Shown: positions 7,356 to 17,844 of the stretch, piece after piece | Position numbering within the stretch: the stretch's first letter is position 1 | Layout of the letters: every line of letters begins with the position of its first letter | Assembly (NCBI GenBank): GCA_049610565.1 | Contig: JBMYZR010000008.1 | Span: forward strand, 1 to 60,192 | Reading direction: 5' to 3' | Origin: UBA8752 sp049610565 | GTDB taxonomy: Bacteria; Bacteroidota; Bacteroidia; Flavobacteriales_D; Sanyastnellaceae | Length of the DNA stretch: 60,192 nucleotides | The notes under the pieces: model-generated | Databases searched by the model: none | Told to the model about the DNA's origin: nothing | What the model saw: the letters and a program-made list of their open reading frames with translations, nothing else | Translations under genes and position numbers: made by a program

Positions 7356-8351
7356 ATGCGCGACCTCATCGCTTCCTTCCCCGACCAGCTCTCCGCCGCG
7401 GCGGCCTCCATGGCCACACAGCCCCTCCCGGCGGACATTCCGAGCCACGAACGCATCCTCGTCCTCGGCATGGGCGGATCGGGCATTGGGGGCCGGTTCA
7501 TGGCCGGGCTGTTGTCGGATGCAGCAAGCGTCCCGGTCGCCAGTGGTCAGGACTACCGGATTCCCTCTTGGGTCGGGCCCTCCACGGTCGTCATCGCCTG
7601 CAGCTACAGCGGCAACACCGAGGAGACCCTGACCGCCCTCGCGGCGGCCGTGGACGCCGGAGCCCAAGTGCGCGCCCTCACCTCAGGTGGGAAGCTCGGC
7701 GCCCTGGCCGAGGAGCACGGTTGGCCCTGCCTGACCGTTCCCGGAGGCCACCCTCCCCGCTCCCAGTTCGGCTGGGCGGTCACTGGACTGCTGCACCATT
7801 TCGCCGCACTCGGCCACGCGCCGACGGACGCGCCCGATGTCCTCTCCGATGTCGCCGCCGCCGCCGACCTGCTTCGCACGGAATCCGACGCCATCCAGGC
7901 CCTCGCCGACCGCTGGGCCGATTTGCTCGCGGACAAAAGCCCCATGCTGTACGGGGACGCCGCCCTCGAGCCGGTGCTCATCCGCTGGCGCCAGCAGCTC
8001 AACGAAAACGCCAAGCGGCTCTGCAACCACCATGTCTTCCCGGAGATGAACCACAACGAGCTGGTCGGTTGGGAAAGCGGGGACGCGACCATCGCCGCCC
8101 TGTTTCTCCACACGACGGAGGACCACCCCCGCACCGCCGAGCGCATGCGGCTGTGCAAGGCCCTCTTCCGCGACGCCGGCGCCTCCGTGGAGAAGGTCTC
8201 CGCCGCAGGGTCGACCCGACTGCAGCAGTGGATGCACCTCGTCCACCTTGGCGACTGGCTGTCCCTGCTCATGGCCGAGAAGGCCGGCGTGGACCCGGTG
8301 GACATCCGGTACATCGATTACCTCAAGGGCGAATTGGCCCGCATGGCATGA
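7356..8351 (+). CDS. Bifunctional phosphoglucose/phosphomannose isomerase
   Basis: The 331-residue product is of the size and sequence of the short bifunctional glucose/mannose-6-phosphate isomerase family. It contains an N-terminal SIS domain with LVLGMGGSGIGGRF, a sugar-phosphate binding SYSGNTEETL motif, and a C-terminal domain with KRLCNHHVFPEMNHNELVGW, where the family places its catalytic Glu and His. These enzymes interconvert aldose-6-phosphates (glucose/mannose) and fructose-6-phosphate in the cytoplasm. The ATG at 7356 directly precedes the conserved N-terminus; the open frame extends much further upstream only as the mirror of lysS. The stop overlaps the lipB start (ATGA), so the two genes are translationally coupled. 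Confidence 0.88.
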   Translation: MRDLIASFPDQLSAAAASMATQPLPADIPSHERILVLGMGGSGIGGRFMAGLLSDAASVPVASGQDYRIPSWVGPSTVVIACSYSGNTEETLTALAAAVDAGAQVRALTSGGKLGALAEEHGWPCLTVPGGHPPRSQFGWAVTGLLHHFAALGHAPTDAPDVLSDVAAAADLLRTESDAIQALADRWADLLADKSPMLYGDAALEPVLIRWRQQLNENAKRLCNHHVFPEMNHNELVGWESGDATIAALFLHTTEDHPRTAERMRLCKALFRDAGASVEKVSAAGSTRLQQWMHLVHLGDWLSLLMAEKAGVDPVDIRYIDYLKGELARMA

Positions 8352-9082
8352 CCCCCAAGGTGCAGGTGCGCGACCTGGGCCGCGCGGACTACAAACCCAC
8401 GTGGGACCTGCAGGAGCAGCTCCTCAAGGTGGCTGTAGACCGAAAAATTGCGCGCCGAAGGGCCGGCCTTCCGGAGACGGGCCGGACCGAGGGCGACAAC
8501 CCGGCAGATTTTCCGTGGCCAGAACACCACCTGCTCTTCGTGGAACACCCCCACGTCCTGACCCTCGGCAAGAGCGGGGACGCCAACCATGTCGTGGCCT
8601 CGCCCGAGCGCTTGGCCGACCTGGGGGTCGAATACCATGAAATCAACCGCGGTGGGGACATCACCTACCACGGCCCCGGCCAGCTGGTGGCCTACCCCAT
8701 TCTGGACCTCGACCAAATCCGGACGGACATCGGCTGGTACTTGCGTCAACTGGAGGAGGCGGTCATCCGCACCTGTGCGGATTGGGGGGTGGAGGCCGGC
8801 CGTGTCGAGGGCCTCACCGGGGTGTGGATGGATCCCGAGGCCGGGCTCGCCGCGCGCAAAATCTGTGCGATCGGGGTCAAATGCAGCCGGTGGGTGACCA
8901 TGCACGGCCTCGCCTTCAACCTCGACACGGACCTCGATTTCTTCAACCTCATCGTGCCCTGCGGCATTGCGGACCGCGGCGTGACCAGCCTGAAGCGCGA
9001 GAGCGACCGCGCGGTCCGGCGCGACGAGGTCCGGGATGCACTCGAATTCCACCTTCTGAACGTACTTGGGGCTTCGCGTTGA
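8348..9082 (+). CDS. lipB: Octanoyltransferase (lipoyl(octanoyl) transferase)
   Basis: The 244-residue protein transfers octanoyl groups from acyl carrier protein to the lipoyl domains of 2-oxoacid dehydrogenases and the glycine cleavage system. The LipB signature INRGGDITYHGPGQLVAYPI is complete (about residues 99-118), and the catalytic pair is present as K171 (RKICAIGVK) and C205 (IVPCGI). Length is normal for Bacteroidota, with an insertion around residues 35-55. The ATG overlaps the preceding stop by four bases. No lipA is nearby. The serine hydrolase gene starts 5 bp downstream. Confidence 0.95.
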   Translation: MTPKVQVRDLGRADYKPTWDLQEQLLKVAVDRKIARRRAGLPETGRTEGDNPADFPWPEHHLLFVEHPHVLTLGKSGDANHVVASPERLADLGVEYHEINRGGDITYHGPGQLVAYPILDLDQIRTDIGWYLRQLEEAVIRTCADWGVEAGRVEGLTGVWMDPEAGLAARKICAIGVKCSRWVTMHGLAFNLDTDLDFFNLIVPCGIADRGVTSLKRESDRAVRRDEVRDALEFHLLNVLGASR

Positions 9083-9087
9083 TTCCC

Positions 9088-10242
9088 ATGAAGAGAGTTC
9101 TGCCCTGGCTGCTCGCCACCGCCGCCGCCCTGATCCTTGTGCTCGAACTGACGGACAATGGTCACGTCTGGCAGGGACTTCGCGAATGCTATCTGCGGGG
9201 CTACCGCAACGCCCAGATTGACGACCTGCAGTTCAAGGCGTTCAGAACCATACCCGCTGCCGACAACCCGAAGCCCTGGCCCAAGCACGTCCGGTACACG
9301 GAAGACATCCCGGCCTCGATCCAGGATTCGACGGAGGCGTTCGGCACCGTCGCCCTCACCGTCGTGCACAGGGACTCTCTCCTGCTCGACTGGACGTCGG
9401 AATCGATCCCCGGCGCCGACACGATGCGGACCAACGCCTTTTCCATGGCGAAGACCTTCACGGCGCTGGCCATCGGCACGGCTGTCCGCCAAGGACTGCT
9501 GTCCGTGGAGGAGCCCGTCTCCACCTACCTGCCCCGGTTCAAGGAGGGCCCCGGCTCGGACCTGACGCTCCGGCACGTCCTCCAGATGCGGTCGGGCATC
9601 CCGTTCGGTGAGAACTACCGGAACCCCATTGGGTTCATGGCCAAGAGCACCTACGGCGAGGGCATCCTGGACCGGACTGCTGAGTATGACGTGGAGGGGA
9701 CGGCCGGTACCCCTTGGGCCTATCAGGGTGGCAACACGCTCATCCTTCAGGAGATCCTGCTCTCGGTCATCGACGTGCCGCTTGGCACATGGTTCGCCCA
9801 GACGGTCTGGCAACCCGTCGGAGCCGAGGAGGACGCGGCTTGGGCAGTGGACGACCGGGGCCACGAACGGAACTACTGCTGCTTTTACTCCCGGTCCAAG
9901 GACTATGCCCGACTCGGACAATTGATGCTGGACTCCGGCCGGGTGGATTCGACCCGCCTCATCGACCGCGACTTCATGTCGGACCTCATGTCCCCCATCG
10001 GGCCCCTTCCGGACGGGACCGACATCCAACACTACGGCTACCAAGTTTGGATGGGCGTTCACAAAGGACACGCCTTCACCAGCATGCAAGGCCTGCACGG
10101 CCAATACATTGTCGCCGTGCACGACTTGGACCTCGTTGCCGTGCGCACAGGGTTCAGTCGGCCCAAAGGCAAGCTGCGCAACGTGGACCTCGACGTGTAT
10201 CACACGGTCGGTCTCGCCCTCGATTTGGTGGGCGTTCGCTGA
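9088..10242 (+). CDS. Serine hydrolase of the beta-lactamase / penicillin-binding class C family
   Basis: The 384-residue protein starts with a hydrophobic segment (MKRVLPWLLATAAALILVLEL), so it is either anchored in the inner membrane or exported. The SxxK motif is S119-M-A-K122 (FSMAKTF), with a Tyr-containing AYQGGNT motif near residue 212 in the position of YxN and an HYGYQVWMG motif in place of KTG. This places it among EstB/AmpH-like or D-aminopeptidase-like serine hydrolases; the substrate cannot be predicted, and resistance is not implied. It follows lipB after 5 bp and may be co-transcribed with it. An AT-rich promoter region for the next gene lies downstream. Confidence 0.8.
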   Translation: MKRVLPWLLATAAALILVLELTDNGHVWQGLRECYLRGYRNAQIDDLQFKAFRTIPAADNPKPWPKHVRYTEDIPASIQDSTEAFGTVALTVVHRDSLLLDWTSESIPGADTMRTNAFSMAKTFTALAIGTAVRQGLLSVEEPVSTYLPRFKEGPGSDLTLRHVLQMRSGIPFGENYRNPIGFMAKSTYGEGILDRTAEYDVEGTAGTPWAYQGGNTLILQEILLSVIDVPLGTWFAQTVWQPVGAEEDAAWAVDDRGHERNYCCFYSRSKDYARLGQLMLDSGRVDSTRLIDRDFMSDLMSPIGPLPDGTDIQHYGYQVWMGVHKGHAFTSMQGLHGQYIVAVHDLDLVAVRTGFSRPKGKLRNVDLDVYHTVGLALDLVGVR

Positions 10243-10279
10243 CAAAAACGGATACAAATCCATTTCTATCGTCTGCGAA

Positions 10280-10312
10280 TTTGCATTTTACCGCGTCGAA
10301 TTCGTATATTCG
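10280..10312 (+). promoter_or_regulatory. Promoter upstream of LytTR regulator: TTTG - 21 bp - TATATTCG
   Basis: A TTTG at 10280-10283 and a TATATTCG at 10305-10312 are separated by 21 bp. This fits the Bacteroidota primary sigma factor pattern TTTG-N(17-23)-TAnnTTTG with one mismatch. The 125 bp intergenic region is strikingly AT-rich compared with the surroundings. Confidence 0.5.
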
Positions 10313-10367
10313 ATTTTGTAGCCTTGTGGGAAACCCCTCTCACATGCACCAACCAAATCGTTTGCCA

Positions 10368-11129
10368 ATGAATGCTCAGCTCGACGCCATCATCGTCGAT
10401 GATGAAGCTCCCGCCCGGGAGGTGCTGCACAGCCAGCTCGAACGGCACTGCCCGTTCATCCGAGTCATTGATCAGGCCCCGAATGCCCGCATCGGTTATG
10501 ATGCGATCCGCAACGGCCGGCCCCACATCGTGTTCGTGGACATCCGAATGCCCTTCGAAACCGGGCTCGACCTCATCGATCGCTTCGATGACCGCGAATT
10601 CTATGTGGTCTTCTACACGACCTACCAGGATTACGCCATCGACGCGATTCGCAGACAAGCGTTCGACTACCTCCTGAAGCCGGTCGATCCGGTGGACCTC
10701 AAGGCCTGTGCAGATCGCATCCGGGAGCACTTCCGCATCAAGATGATTGAGAATGGGGACTTCCACAGAAAGCTGGAAATCACCACCTCAGGCCAACGCC
10801 ACTTCATCCGCCATTCCGAGATCCTTCACGTCGAGGCCAGCGGCAGCTACGCCTGCATCTACAAGACCGACGGAACGCGTCTGATGGTGTCCAAGAACCT
10901 GAAGTATGTGGAAAGTCTGATCGACAATGCCAAGTTTGTTCGCGTCCACAACAGCCAGCTGGTGCACCTCAACAAGATTCGCCAGTGCAACTACCGCACG
11001 AACTCCATCACGCTGGTGAACGGCAAGGAGATTGCCTTGGCCGTGAGGAAGCGCGAAGACTTGCGCCGTCGCATGGCCGAGCTCCTGTCTTCCGAAGAAG
11101 GCCCCGGGCTCGACGCACCCCTCGCTTGA
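10368..11129 (+). CDS. LytTR-family response regulator (orphan)
   Basis: The 253-residue protein has an N-terminal receiver domain (about 5-125) with acidic pocket D11/D12, phospho-acceptor D58 (VFVDIRMP), the Thr switch (T84/T85) and K104 (LLKPVD). A C-terminal LytTR DNA-binding domain follows (about 145-243: IRHSEILHVEASGSYACIY ... FVRVHNSQLVHLNKI). LytTR regulators bind direct repeats upstream of target promoters. No histidine kinase is adjacent, so its partner is encoded elsewhere or it is controlled otherwise. An in-frame ATG at 10344 would add eight residues; 10368 was preferred because the receiver fold begins there. Expression is probably driven by the TTTG/TATATTCG promoter just upstream. 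Confidence 0.88.
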   Translation: MNAQLDAIIVDDEAPAREVLHSQLERHCPFIRVIDQAPNARIGYDAIRNGRPHIVFVDIRMPFETGLDLIDRFDDREFYVVFYTTYQDYAIDAIRRQAFDYLLKPVDPVDLKACADRIREHFRIKMIENGDFHRKLEITTSGQRHFIRHSEILHVEASGSYACIYKTDGTRLMVSKNLKYVESLIDNAKFVRVHNSQLVHLNKIRQCNYRTNSITLVNGKEIALAVRKREDLRRRMAELLSSEEGPGLDAPLA

Positions 11130-11151
11130 GGTCCGGCCGCTGCGGCCCGCG

Positions 11152-11159
11152 TACCTTCG
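11152..11159 (+). promoter_or_regulatory. -7 box directly upstream of rlmN
   Basis: TACCTTCG ends 7 nt before the rlmN ATG. The 10-mer GTACCTTCGC recurs exactly at 41358-41367 upstream of the aldehyde dehydrogenase gene. The position would give a leaderless or nearly leaderless rlmN transcript. Confidence 0.45.
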
Positions 11160-11166
11160 CGGCTGC

Positions 11167-12228
11167 ATGTCCGCCCTGACCGACATCCGAACCCTCGATG
11201 ACGCCGCCCTCAAAGCGGCGCTCATTGATTTGGGCCAGCCCGCCTTCCGCAGCAAGCAGGTCGCTGACTGGATCTGGACCAAGGGAGCCACGCGGTTCGA
11301 CGACATGACGAACCTGCCACAGGCCCTGCGGAATGCGCTGACCGAGGCGTACACCCTGTCGCCCATTGCCCCGGAAGAAGAGCAGGTCAGCCGGGACGGT
11401 ACGGTCAAGTGCGCCTTCCCCATCGAGCCCGGCAAAGTGGTCGAAGGGGTGCTGATTCCCGCGAAGGACCGCATGACGGCGTGCATCAGCAGCCAGGTGG
11501 GCTGCAGCCTGTCCTGTGCCTTCTGCGCCACCGGCAAGCTCAAGCTCCTCCGCAACCTCACGGCCGGGGAAATCGTCGATCAGGTGCGCCACATCGCGAT
11601 GCTCGCTGAGCGCCACCACGACCACCGGCTCACCAACATCGTCTACATGGGCATGGGCGAACCCCTGCTCAATTACCGCAACGTCCTGGAATCGGTGAAC
11701 CGCATCACCGGCACACCGGGGCTGGGCATGAGCCCGAAGCGGATCACGGTCTCCACCGCCGGCATCGCCAAGATGATCCGGAAGCTGGGCGACGACGAGG
11801 TCAAGTTCAACCTCGCCTTGAGCCTGCACGCCGCTGAAGACGGCAAGCGCAACCGGATCATGGAAATCAACGAGACCAACGACCTCGCCAGCCTGCGGGA
11901 TGCGCTCGTCTACTTCCACGAAAAGACCGGGACCCGCGTCACCTTTGAGTACATCTTGCTCGGCGGGTTCAACGACGACATCGAGGATGCCCGGGACCTC
12001 GCGCGGTTCGCGGCCTGCGTTCCCTGCAAGGTGAACCTCATCGAGTACAACCCCATCGACGACGCGCTCTTCCGCAAGGCGGACGCCAAGAAGACCGACG
12101 AGTTCAAGGACCTCCTGGAGGACAAATTCAACATGGTGGTCAACGTCCGCCGCTCCCGCGGAGAAGACATCGACGCCGCCTGTGGCCAGTTGGCCAACAA
12201 GAACAAACTGGCGGCCGGACAGGCCTGA
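11167..12228 (+). CDS. rlmN: 23S rRNA (adenine(2503)-C(2))-methyltransferase
   Basis: This 353-residue radical SAM enzyme methylates A2503 of 23S rRNA and, in characterised members, A37 of some tRNAs. The CxxxCxxC iron-sulfur motif is C113/C117/C120 (CSLSCAFC), followed by NIVYMGMGEPL and the SLHA segment. A Cys near position 339 (IDAACGQL) is in the place of the second catalytic Cys used in the methylene-transfer mechanism. These two features, with the N-terminal helical domain (1-95), separate RlmN from other radical SAM proteins. It converges with lepA, the two stops lying 9 bp apart. Confidence 0.95.
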   Translation: MSALTDIRTLDDAALKAALIDLGQPAFRSKQVADWIWTKGATRFDDMTNLPQALRNALTEAYTLSPIAPEEEQVSRDGTVKCAFPIEPGKVVEGVLIPAKDRMTACISSQVGCSLSCAFCATGKLKLLRNLTAGEIVDQVRHIAMLAERHHDHRLTNIVYMGMGEPLLNYRNVLESVNRITGTPGLGMSPKRITVSTAGIAKMIRKLGDDEVKFNLALSLHAAEDGKRNRIMEINETNDLASLRDALVYFHEKTGTRVTFEYILLGGFNDDIEDARDLARFAACVPCKVNLIEYNPIDDALFRKADAKKTDEFKDLLEDKFNMVVNVRRSRGEDIDAACGQLANKNKLAAGQA

Positions 12229-12237
12229 TCGACGGAC

Positions 12238-14025
<1,788 letters not shown>

Positions 14026-14034
14026 GGGTAAGGA

Positions 14035-14042
14035 CAAAAGTA
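14035..14042 (-). promoter_or_regulatory. -7 box upstream of lepA
   Basis: On the minus strand this reads TACTTTTG, a perfect TAnnTTTG match ending 9 nt before the lepA ATG. The transcript would therefore have almost no 5' leader. Confidence 0.5.
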
Positions 14043-14161
14043 CGGCGGGAGCGGGCCTCCTGATGTGCAACCGACGGACCCAAATGGAGGTTTCAATGGT
14101 GTGAGACCGCACGGCTTTCCCGTGGCGCCGGACCGTGTGCCTCGGTGGGCGTTCCTTGCGG

Positions 14162-14169
14162 TATATTGC
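14162..14169 (+). promoter_or_regulatory. -7-like box upstream of the nidogen-like T9SS substrate gene
   Basis: TATATTGC ends 21 nt before the ATG at 14191 and resembles the TAnnTTTG element. It is part of the divergent intergenic region with lepA. Confidence 0.35.
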
Positions 14170-14190
14170 GCCCCCGCGAGAACCAACACC

Positions 14191-17100
14191 ATGAGAGCAA
14201 CCGTCGTCTCCCTCCTGTTCGTCAGCCTGTCCTTTTCCACCGTCGCCCAGGACGCACTTCCGAACGACATCGCCGCATTGTACAGCAAGTATGGCGGCTT
14301 CGAATTCGCCGTCATGATGATGGACCGGGACGAGTGGGAAACCTACCGCAATTGGGAAGGCTACAACCAGCAGGATGTCATCGACGTCATCAAGCGGCAT
14401 CAGGAGACCCCGGAATACATCGCCCGCAAGGAGCAGCGGAAGCAGCACCGCATCGCGCGGTCCGGGGAGTGCGACTGCTGGATTGAACCCGATGAGAGCT
14501 ACACCGAGATCACCCCGGAGATGCAACAGTTCACCGGGGGTGCAGGCATCGATGTCGACTACGCCCACGGACCGCTCTCCCTGCCCTTCTCGTTCAATCT
14601 GTTCGGTCAGGAGTACAATGAATTCTACATCAACTCCAAAGGCCTGATCTCCTTCACCGAGCCCGTCATCGACTGGACCCCGGAAGAGCTGCCGGATTCC
14701 GATTACAACATCATCTCCGGATACTGGGGCGACGCGGACTACCGCCTGACCGGTGACATCTTCTACCGCATCACGCCGACTGCCGTCTACGTCAATTGGG
14801 TGGATGTCGGCTACTACAACAACCACGACGACCGCACGGTCAGCTACCAGATCGTCTTTGCCGAAGACGGCTCAGTGTCCATCGGCGGGGGCAACAACGT
14901 CCAGATGTGCTACCAGGACATGCAGTGGGCCCACGGCGATGTCGGCGGAGAAGGCGGTTGCTGCGGACCCGATCCGGCCACGGTGGGGGTTGACGTCCAG
15001 AACAACAGCGACAACTTCGTTCAATTCGGCCGGTTCAACTTCCAGGACGACTCGTACAACGGTCCCTATGGCGCCGGTCCTTCCGAGCAGGACGGCTGTT
15101 TCTGGCTCAACGGCAAGGACTTCTGCATCAACGTGTCGGGAGCGGACCCCAACCAGGCGCCGATTCCCACGGAAACACCGGGCAGCGGCTGTGATGACAC
15201 GCTCTTTGTCTGCCTCAACGACACCCTCGACCTGAACCTTGGATTCCTCGCCCCTGAGGACGGCCAGACCGTGTCGATTGAACTCTCCAACATCGGCGCC
15301 ATCACCAACAACGGCACCTATGTGGAGGACGGCATCACGTACCTCGACGCCTACCTCGCAGGTACGCCGGAAAACGTCGGCACCTACGACCTGGTGATCA
15401 CCGCGACGGATGACGGAACCCCGGTCGGAGAGACCCAGCTTCAATACGTGGTCGAGGTGATCAATGTGGAATTGCCCACCCTGACCGTGGACGGTGACTT
15501 CAGCATCTGCTCGGGCCAGGAGACCACCATCACGTGCAACGACGACTTCGACAGCTACGCCTGGTCCCTCGGTTGTTCAGGACCGGAATGCACCTATCCC
15601 TTCGGCGGAACCTTCAATGTGACGGCCTCCATCGACGAAGGGTGCTCTGCATCGCTGGACTTCTTCATTTACCAGAGCCTCTACTTCCTGCCCGAGGTCT
15701 GCATCGAACCCAACCCCATCTGCGGAGACGACACGGCCATCGTGTCGGTCTGCGATGAGGACATGGACACCTTCGTGGAATACGAATGGGACGGCGATTG
15801 GAACGGTGCTGGTGGTGAAATCGTGATCCCCGCCACGGAACTGGGCGACACCGCCATTGGTGCGACCCCCGGATCCTACCGCATCCTCGTGACCAACGAC
15901 GACGGCTGTCAGGGCCAACGCGTCTTCAACATCGAACAGGTGACCCAGGTCATTCCGGAAGTGACCATTCCGCCGGTGTGCGACAGCCTATACTCCGTGC
16001 AGTTCTCCGGGGGCTACACCACGCCCGATGCCGGTCCGCTGCTGGTCTACATGACCGCATCCGACCCGACCGGTTGGGGGGGAGACAACTTCCTCGAGGT
16101 GACGGTCACGTCACCGGATGGAGACGAGACCAGCTACATCCTCACCTCCTTCGATGTGTTCACGGCCCACACCGACATCGAGGTCTCCCTCGGGGACCAG
16201 GTGGACATCGTGCTCGTCACCGGCCCCAACGCCCCTGTGGCCGACTTCGGCTTCACCGTCTACAACTGCACGACCACCAACCCCCAGCCGGTGGACGACC
16301 TGCCCGCCGGCGGCGGACTCGTCTACTCCGCCACGGCGGACTGCGAAGTTGACCCCGTGGGCGGCTCCTGGAGTGTGAGCGAAGGCACGGGATTCTTCTC
16401 CGATCCGACGGAGTTCAACACCTTCTTCACCCCGACCAGCGGTCTGGGACTCTACGAGGTCTGCTTCACCGATGACAACTGCGGCTACAGCGCCTGCTAC
16501 CCGATGGAGACCAGCACCACCCCGACCGGCACCCTCGTCGGACCTGGCGCCAACCTCCAGGCGGACGGCAGCTATCTGCTTTGCGACGGCGAGAACGCGA
16601 ACTTCTCGGTCGACACCACGTTCCAAGGCACGCTCGATCCCCTCGAGTGGCCCGAAGCCAGCAGCACGTCCGGCCTGTTTGCCACGTACTCCTTCAACGG
16701 TTTCGCGGAGTACGACCTGAGCGTGACGTTGAACAACCTCTGTGGCACGCTCGAGCTGCCCTTCACCATCGTGACCTCGGAATTGGGTGACCCCCAACTC
16801 GGGGAGGACATCGTCGTGTGCGAGGAAGGCGTCGAGGTGATTCTCGACGGAGGTCTCGATCCCTCGGATGATCTGGACGTCCAATGGTCCCTCGACAACA
16901 TCAACATTCCGGGCGCCACGGACTTCACCCTCACTGCGGATGAGGCCGGTGATTACTGCCTCGAAGCCACCAACGAATGTGGCACCTCAGAAGACTGCGC
17001 CGAGGTGCTGATCTTCCAGCCGCTGCCCAACCTGCTGCCGGATTACAGCCTCGATTGCGAGGGTGGAAACACCGTCCTGATCGACCCCCTGACCACCAAC

Positions 17101-17835
17101 GATTGGACGGTCACGTGGCAAGACGGCAGTGTCGGCAACACCTTCCTCGCCACCTACAACCCGCACCACGAGACGTGGGTGTCGGCCTTGTTCGAGGATC
17201 CGCTGGGCTGCACGAGCGAACTGGACAGCACCTATGTCTGGATGGGATACCCGGTGGACCTCGGTCCCTCCGCCCCCAACCTGCTGCCGACTGAGCTGCC
17301 CCTCTTCCTGTGCCCAGAAATCCCGAACACCTTTGAACTGGTGGCCAACAACGCCGTCGAGTGGAACTGGACCATCGAGCCCCTCTCCGGAGGTGGGTCC
17401 ACGGTGCAGATTCCGGGACTCAACACGGACGTTGTGACCTTCACGACGGCCATGTTCGACAACCTGCTCGACTCCTCGTACTACAACAACCCACTGTTGT
17501 TGACCGGCACCGGATACAACCCCTGCACGCCCGCCGGCCTGAGCTTCGATTGGCAGGTGGAGTGGTCCAACTGCGAGATCAAGATCCCGAACATCTTCAC
17601 GCCGGGCACCGCGGAAGGGTCCATCGGCAAGAACGACACCTTCGAAATTGAGGGCCTGCTCAAGTACGACGGTGCCATCCTGGCCGTGTACGACCGGTGG
17701 GGCAACCAGGTGTTCTATTCCGAGAACTATGACAACCTGTGGAATGCCCGCGACGTCTCGTCCGGCACCCACTACTACATGCTGACCCTGCCCAACGGAA
17801 GGGACTTCAGCGGCAACGTCATGATCCTTCGCTGA
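14191..17835 (+). CDS. Large secreted T9SS substrate with nidogen-like domain and CHU_C/gliding-motility C-terminal domain
   Basis: The 1214-residue protein begins with a Sec signal peptide (MRATVVSLLFVSLSFSTVAQ). Residues about 115-330 look like a nidogen-type (NIDO) domain: PFSFNLFGQEYNEFYINSKG, a VYVNWVDVGYY strand and YQIVFAEDGSVSI. A long series of Ig-like/adhesive modules rich in Cys and acidic residues follows. The last ~85 residues form the type B (CHU_C) sorting domain: IPNIFTPGTAEG, YDRWGNQVF, and a terminal SGNVMILR. The domain directs export across the outer membrane by the type IX system and attachment at, or release from, the surface. It is probably an adhesin or matrix protein; ligand unknown. 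radA begins only 9 bp after its stop. No PorP/SprF-like gene is next to it, unlike the cluster at 21-29 kb. Confidence 0.85.
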   Translation: MRATVVSLLFVSLSFSTVAQDALPNDIAALYSKYGGFEFAVMMMDRDEWETYRNWEGYNQQDVIDVIKRHQETPEYIARKEQRKQHRIARSGECDCWIEPDESYTEITPEMQQFTGGAGIDVDYAHGPLSLPFSFNLFGQEYNEFYINSKGLISFTEPVIDWTPEELPDSDYNIISGYWGDADYRLTGDIFYRITPTAVYVNWVDVGYYNNHDDRTVSYQIVFAEDGSVSIGGGNNVQMCYQDMQWAHGDVGGEGGCCGPDPATVGVDVQNNSDNFVQFGRFNFQDDSYNGPYGAGPSEQDGCFWLNGKDFCINVSGADPNQAPIPTETPGSGCDDTLFVCLNDTLDLNLGFLAPEDGQTVSIELSNIGAITNNGTYVEDGITYLDAYLAGTPENVGTYDLVITATDDGTPVGETQLQYVVEVINVELPTLTVDGDFSICSGQETTITCNDDFDSYAWSLGCSGPECTYPFGGTFNVTASIDEGCSASLDFFIYQSLYFLPEVCIEPNPICGDDTAIVSVCDEDMDTFVEYEWDGDWNGAGGEIVIPATELGDTAIGATPGSYRILVTNDDGCQGQRVFNIEQVTQVIPEVTIPPVCDSLYSVQFSGGYTTPDAGPLLVYMTASDPTGWGGDNFLEVTVTSPDGDETSYILTSFDVFTAHTDIEVSLGDQVDIVLVTGPNAPVADFGFTVYNCTTTNPQPVDDLPAGGGLVYSATADCEVDPVGGSWSVSEGTGFFSDPTEFNTFFTPTSGLGLYEVCFTDDNCGYSACYPMETSTTPTGTLVGPGANLQADGSYLLCDGENANFSVDTTFQGTLDPLEWPEASSTSGLFATYSFNGFAEYDLSVTLNNLCGTLELPFTIVTSELGDPQLGEDIVVCEEGVEVILDGGLDPSDDLDVQWSLDNINIPGATDFTLTADEAGDYCLEATNECGTSEDCAEVLIFQPLPNLLPDYSLDCEGGNTVLIDPLTTNDWTVTWQDGSVGNTFLATYNPHHETWVSALFEDPLGCTSELDSTYVWMGYPVDLGPSAPNLLPTELPLFLCPEIPNTFELVANNAVEWNWTIEPLSGGGSTVQIPGLNTDVVTFTTAMFDNLLDSSYYNNPLLLTGTGYNPCTPAGLSFDWQVEWSNCEIKIPNIFTPGTAEGSIGKNDTFEIEGLLKYDGAILAVYDRWGNQVFYSENYDNLWNARDVSSGTHYYMLTLPNGRDFSGNVMILR

Positions 17836-17844
17836 CCCTGAACG

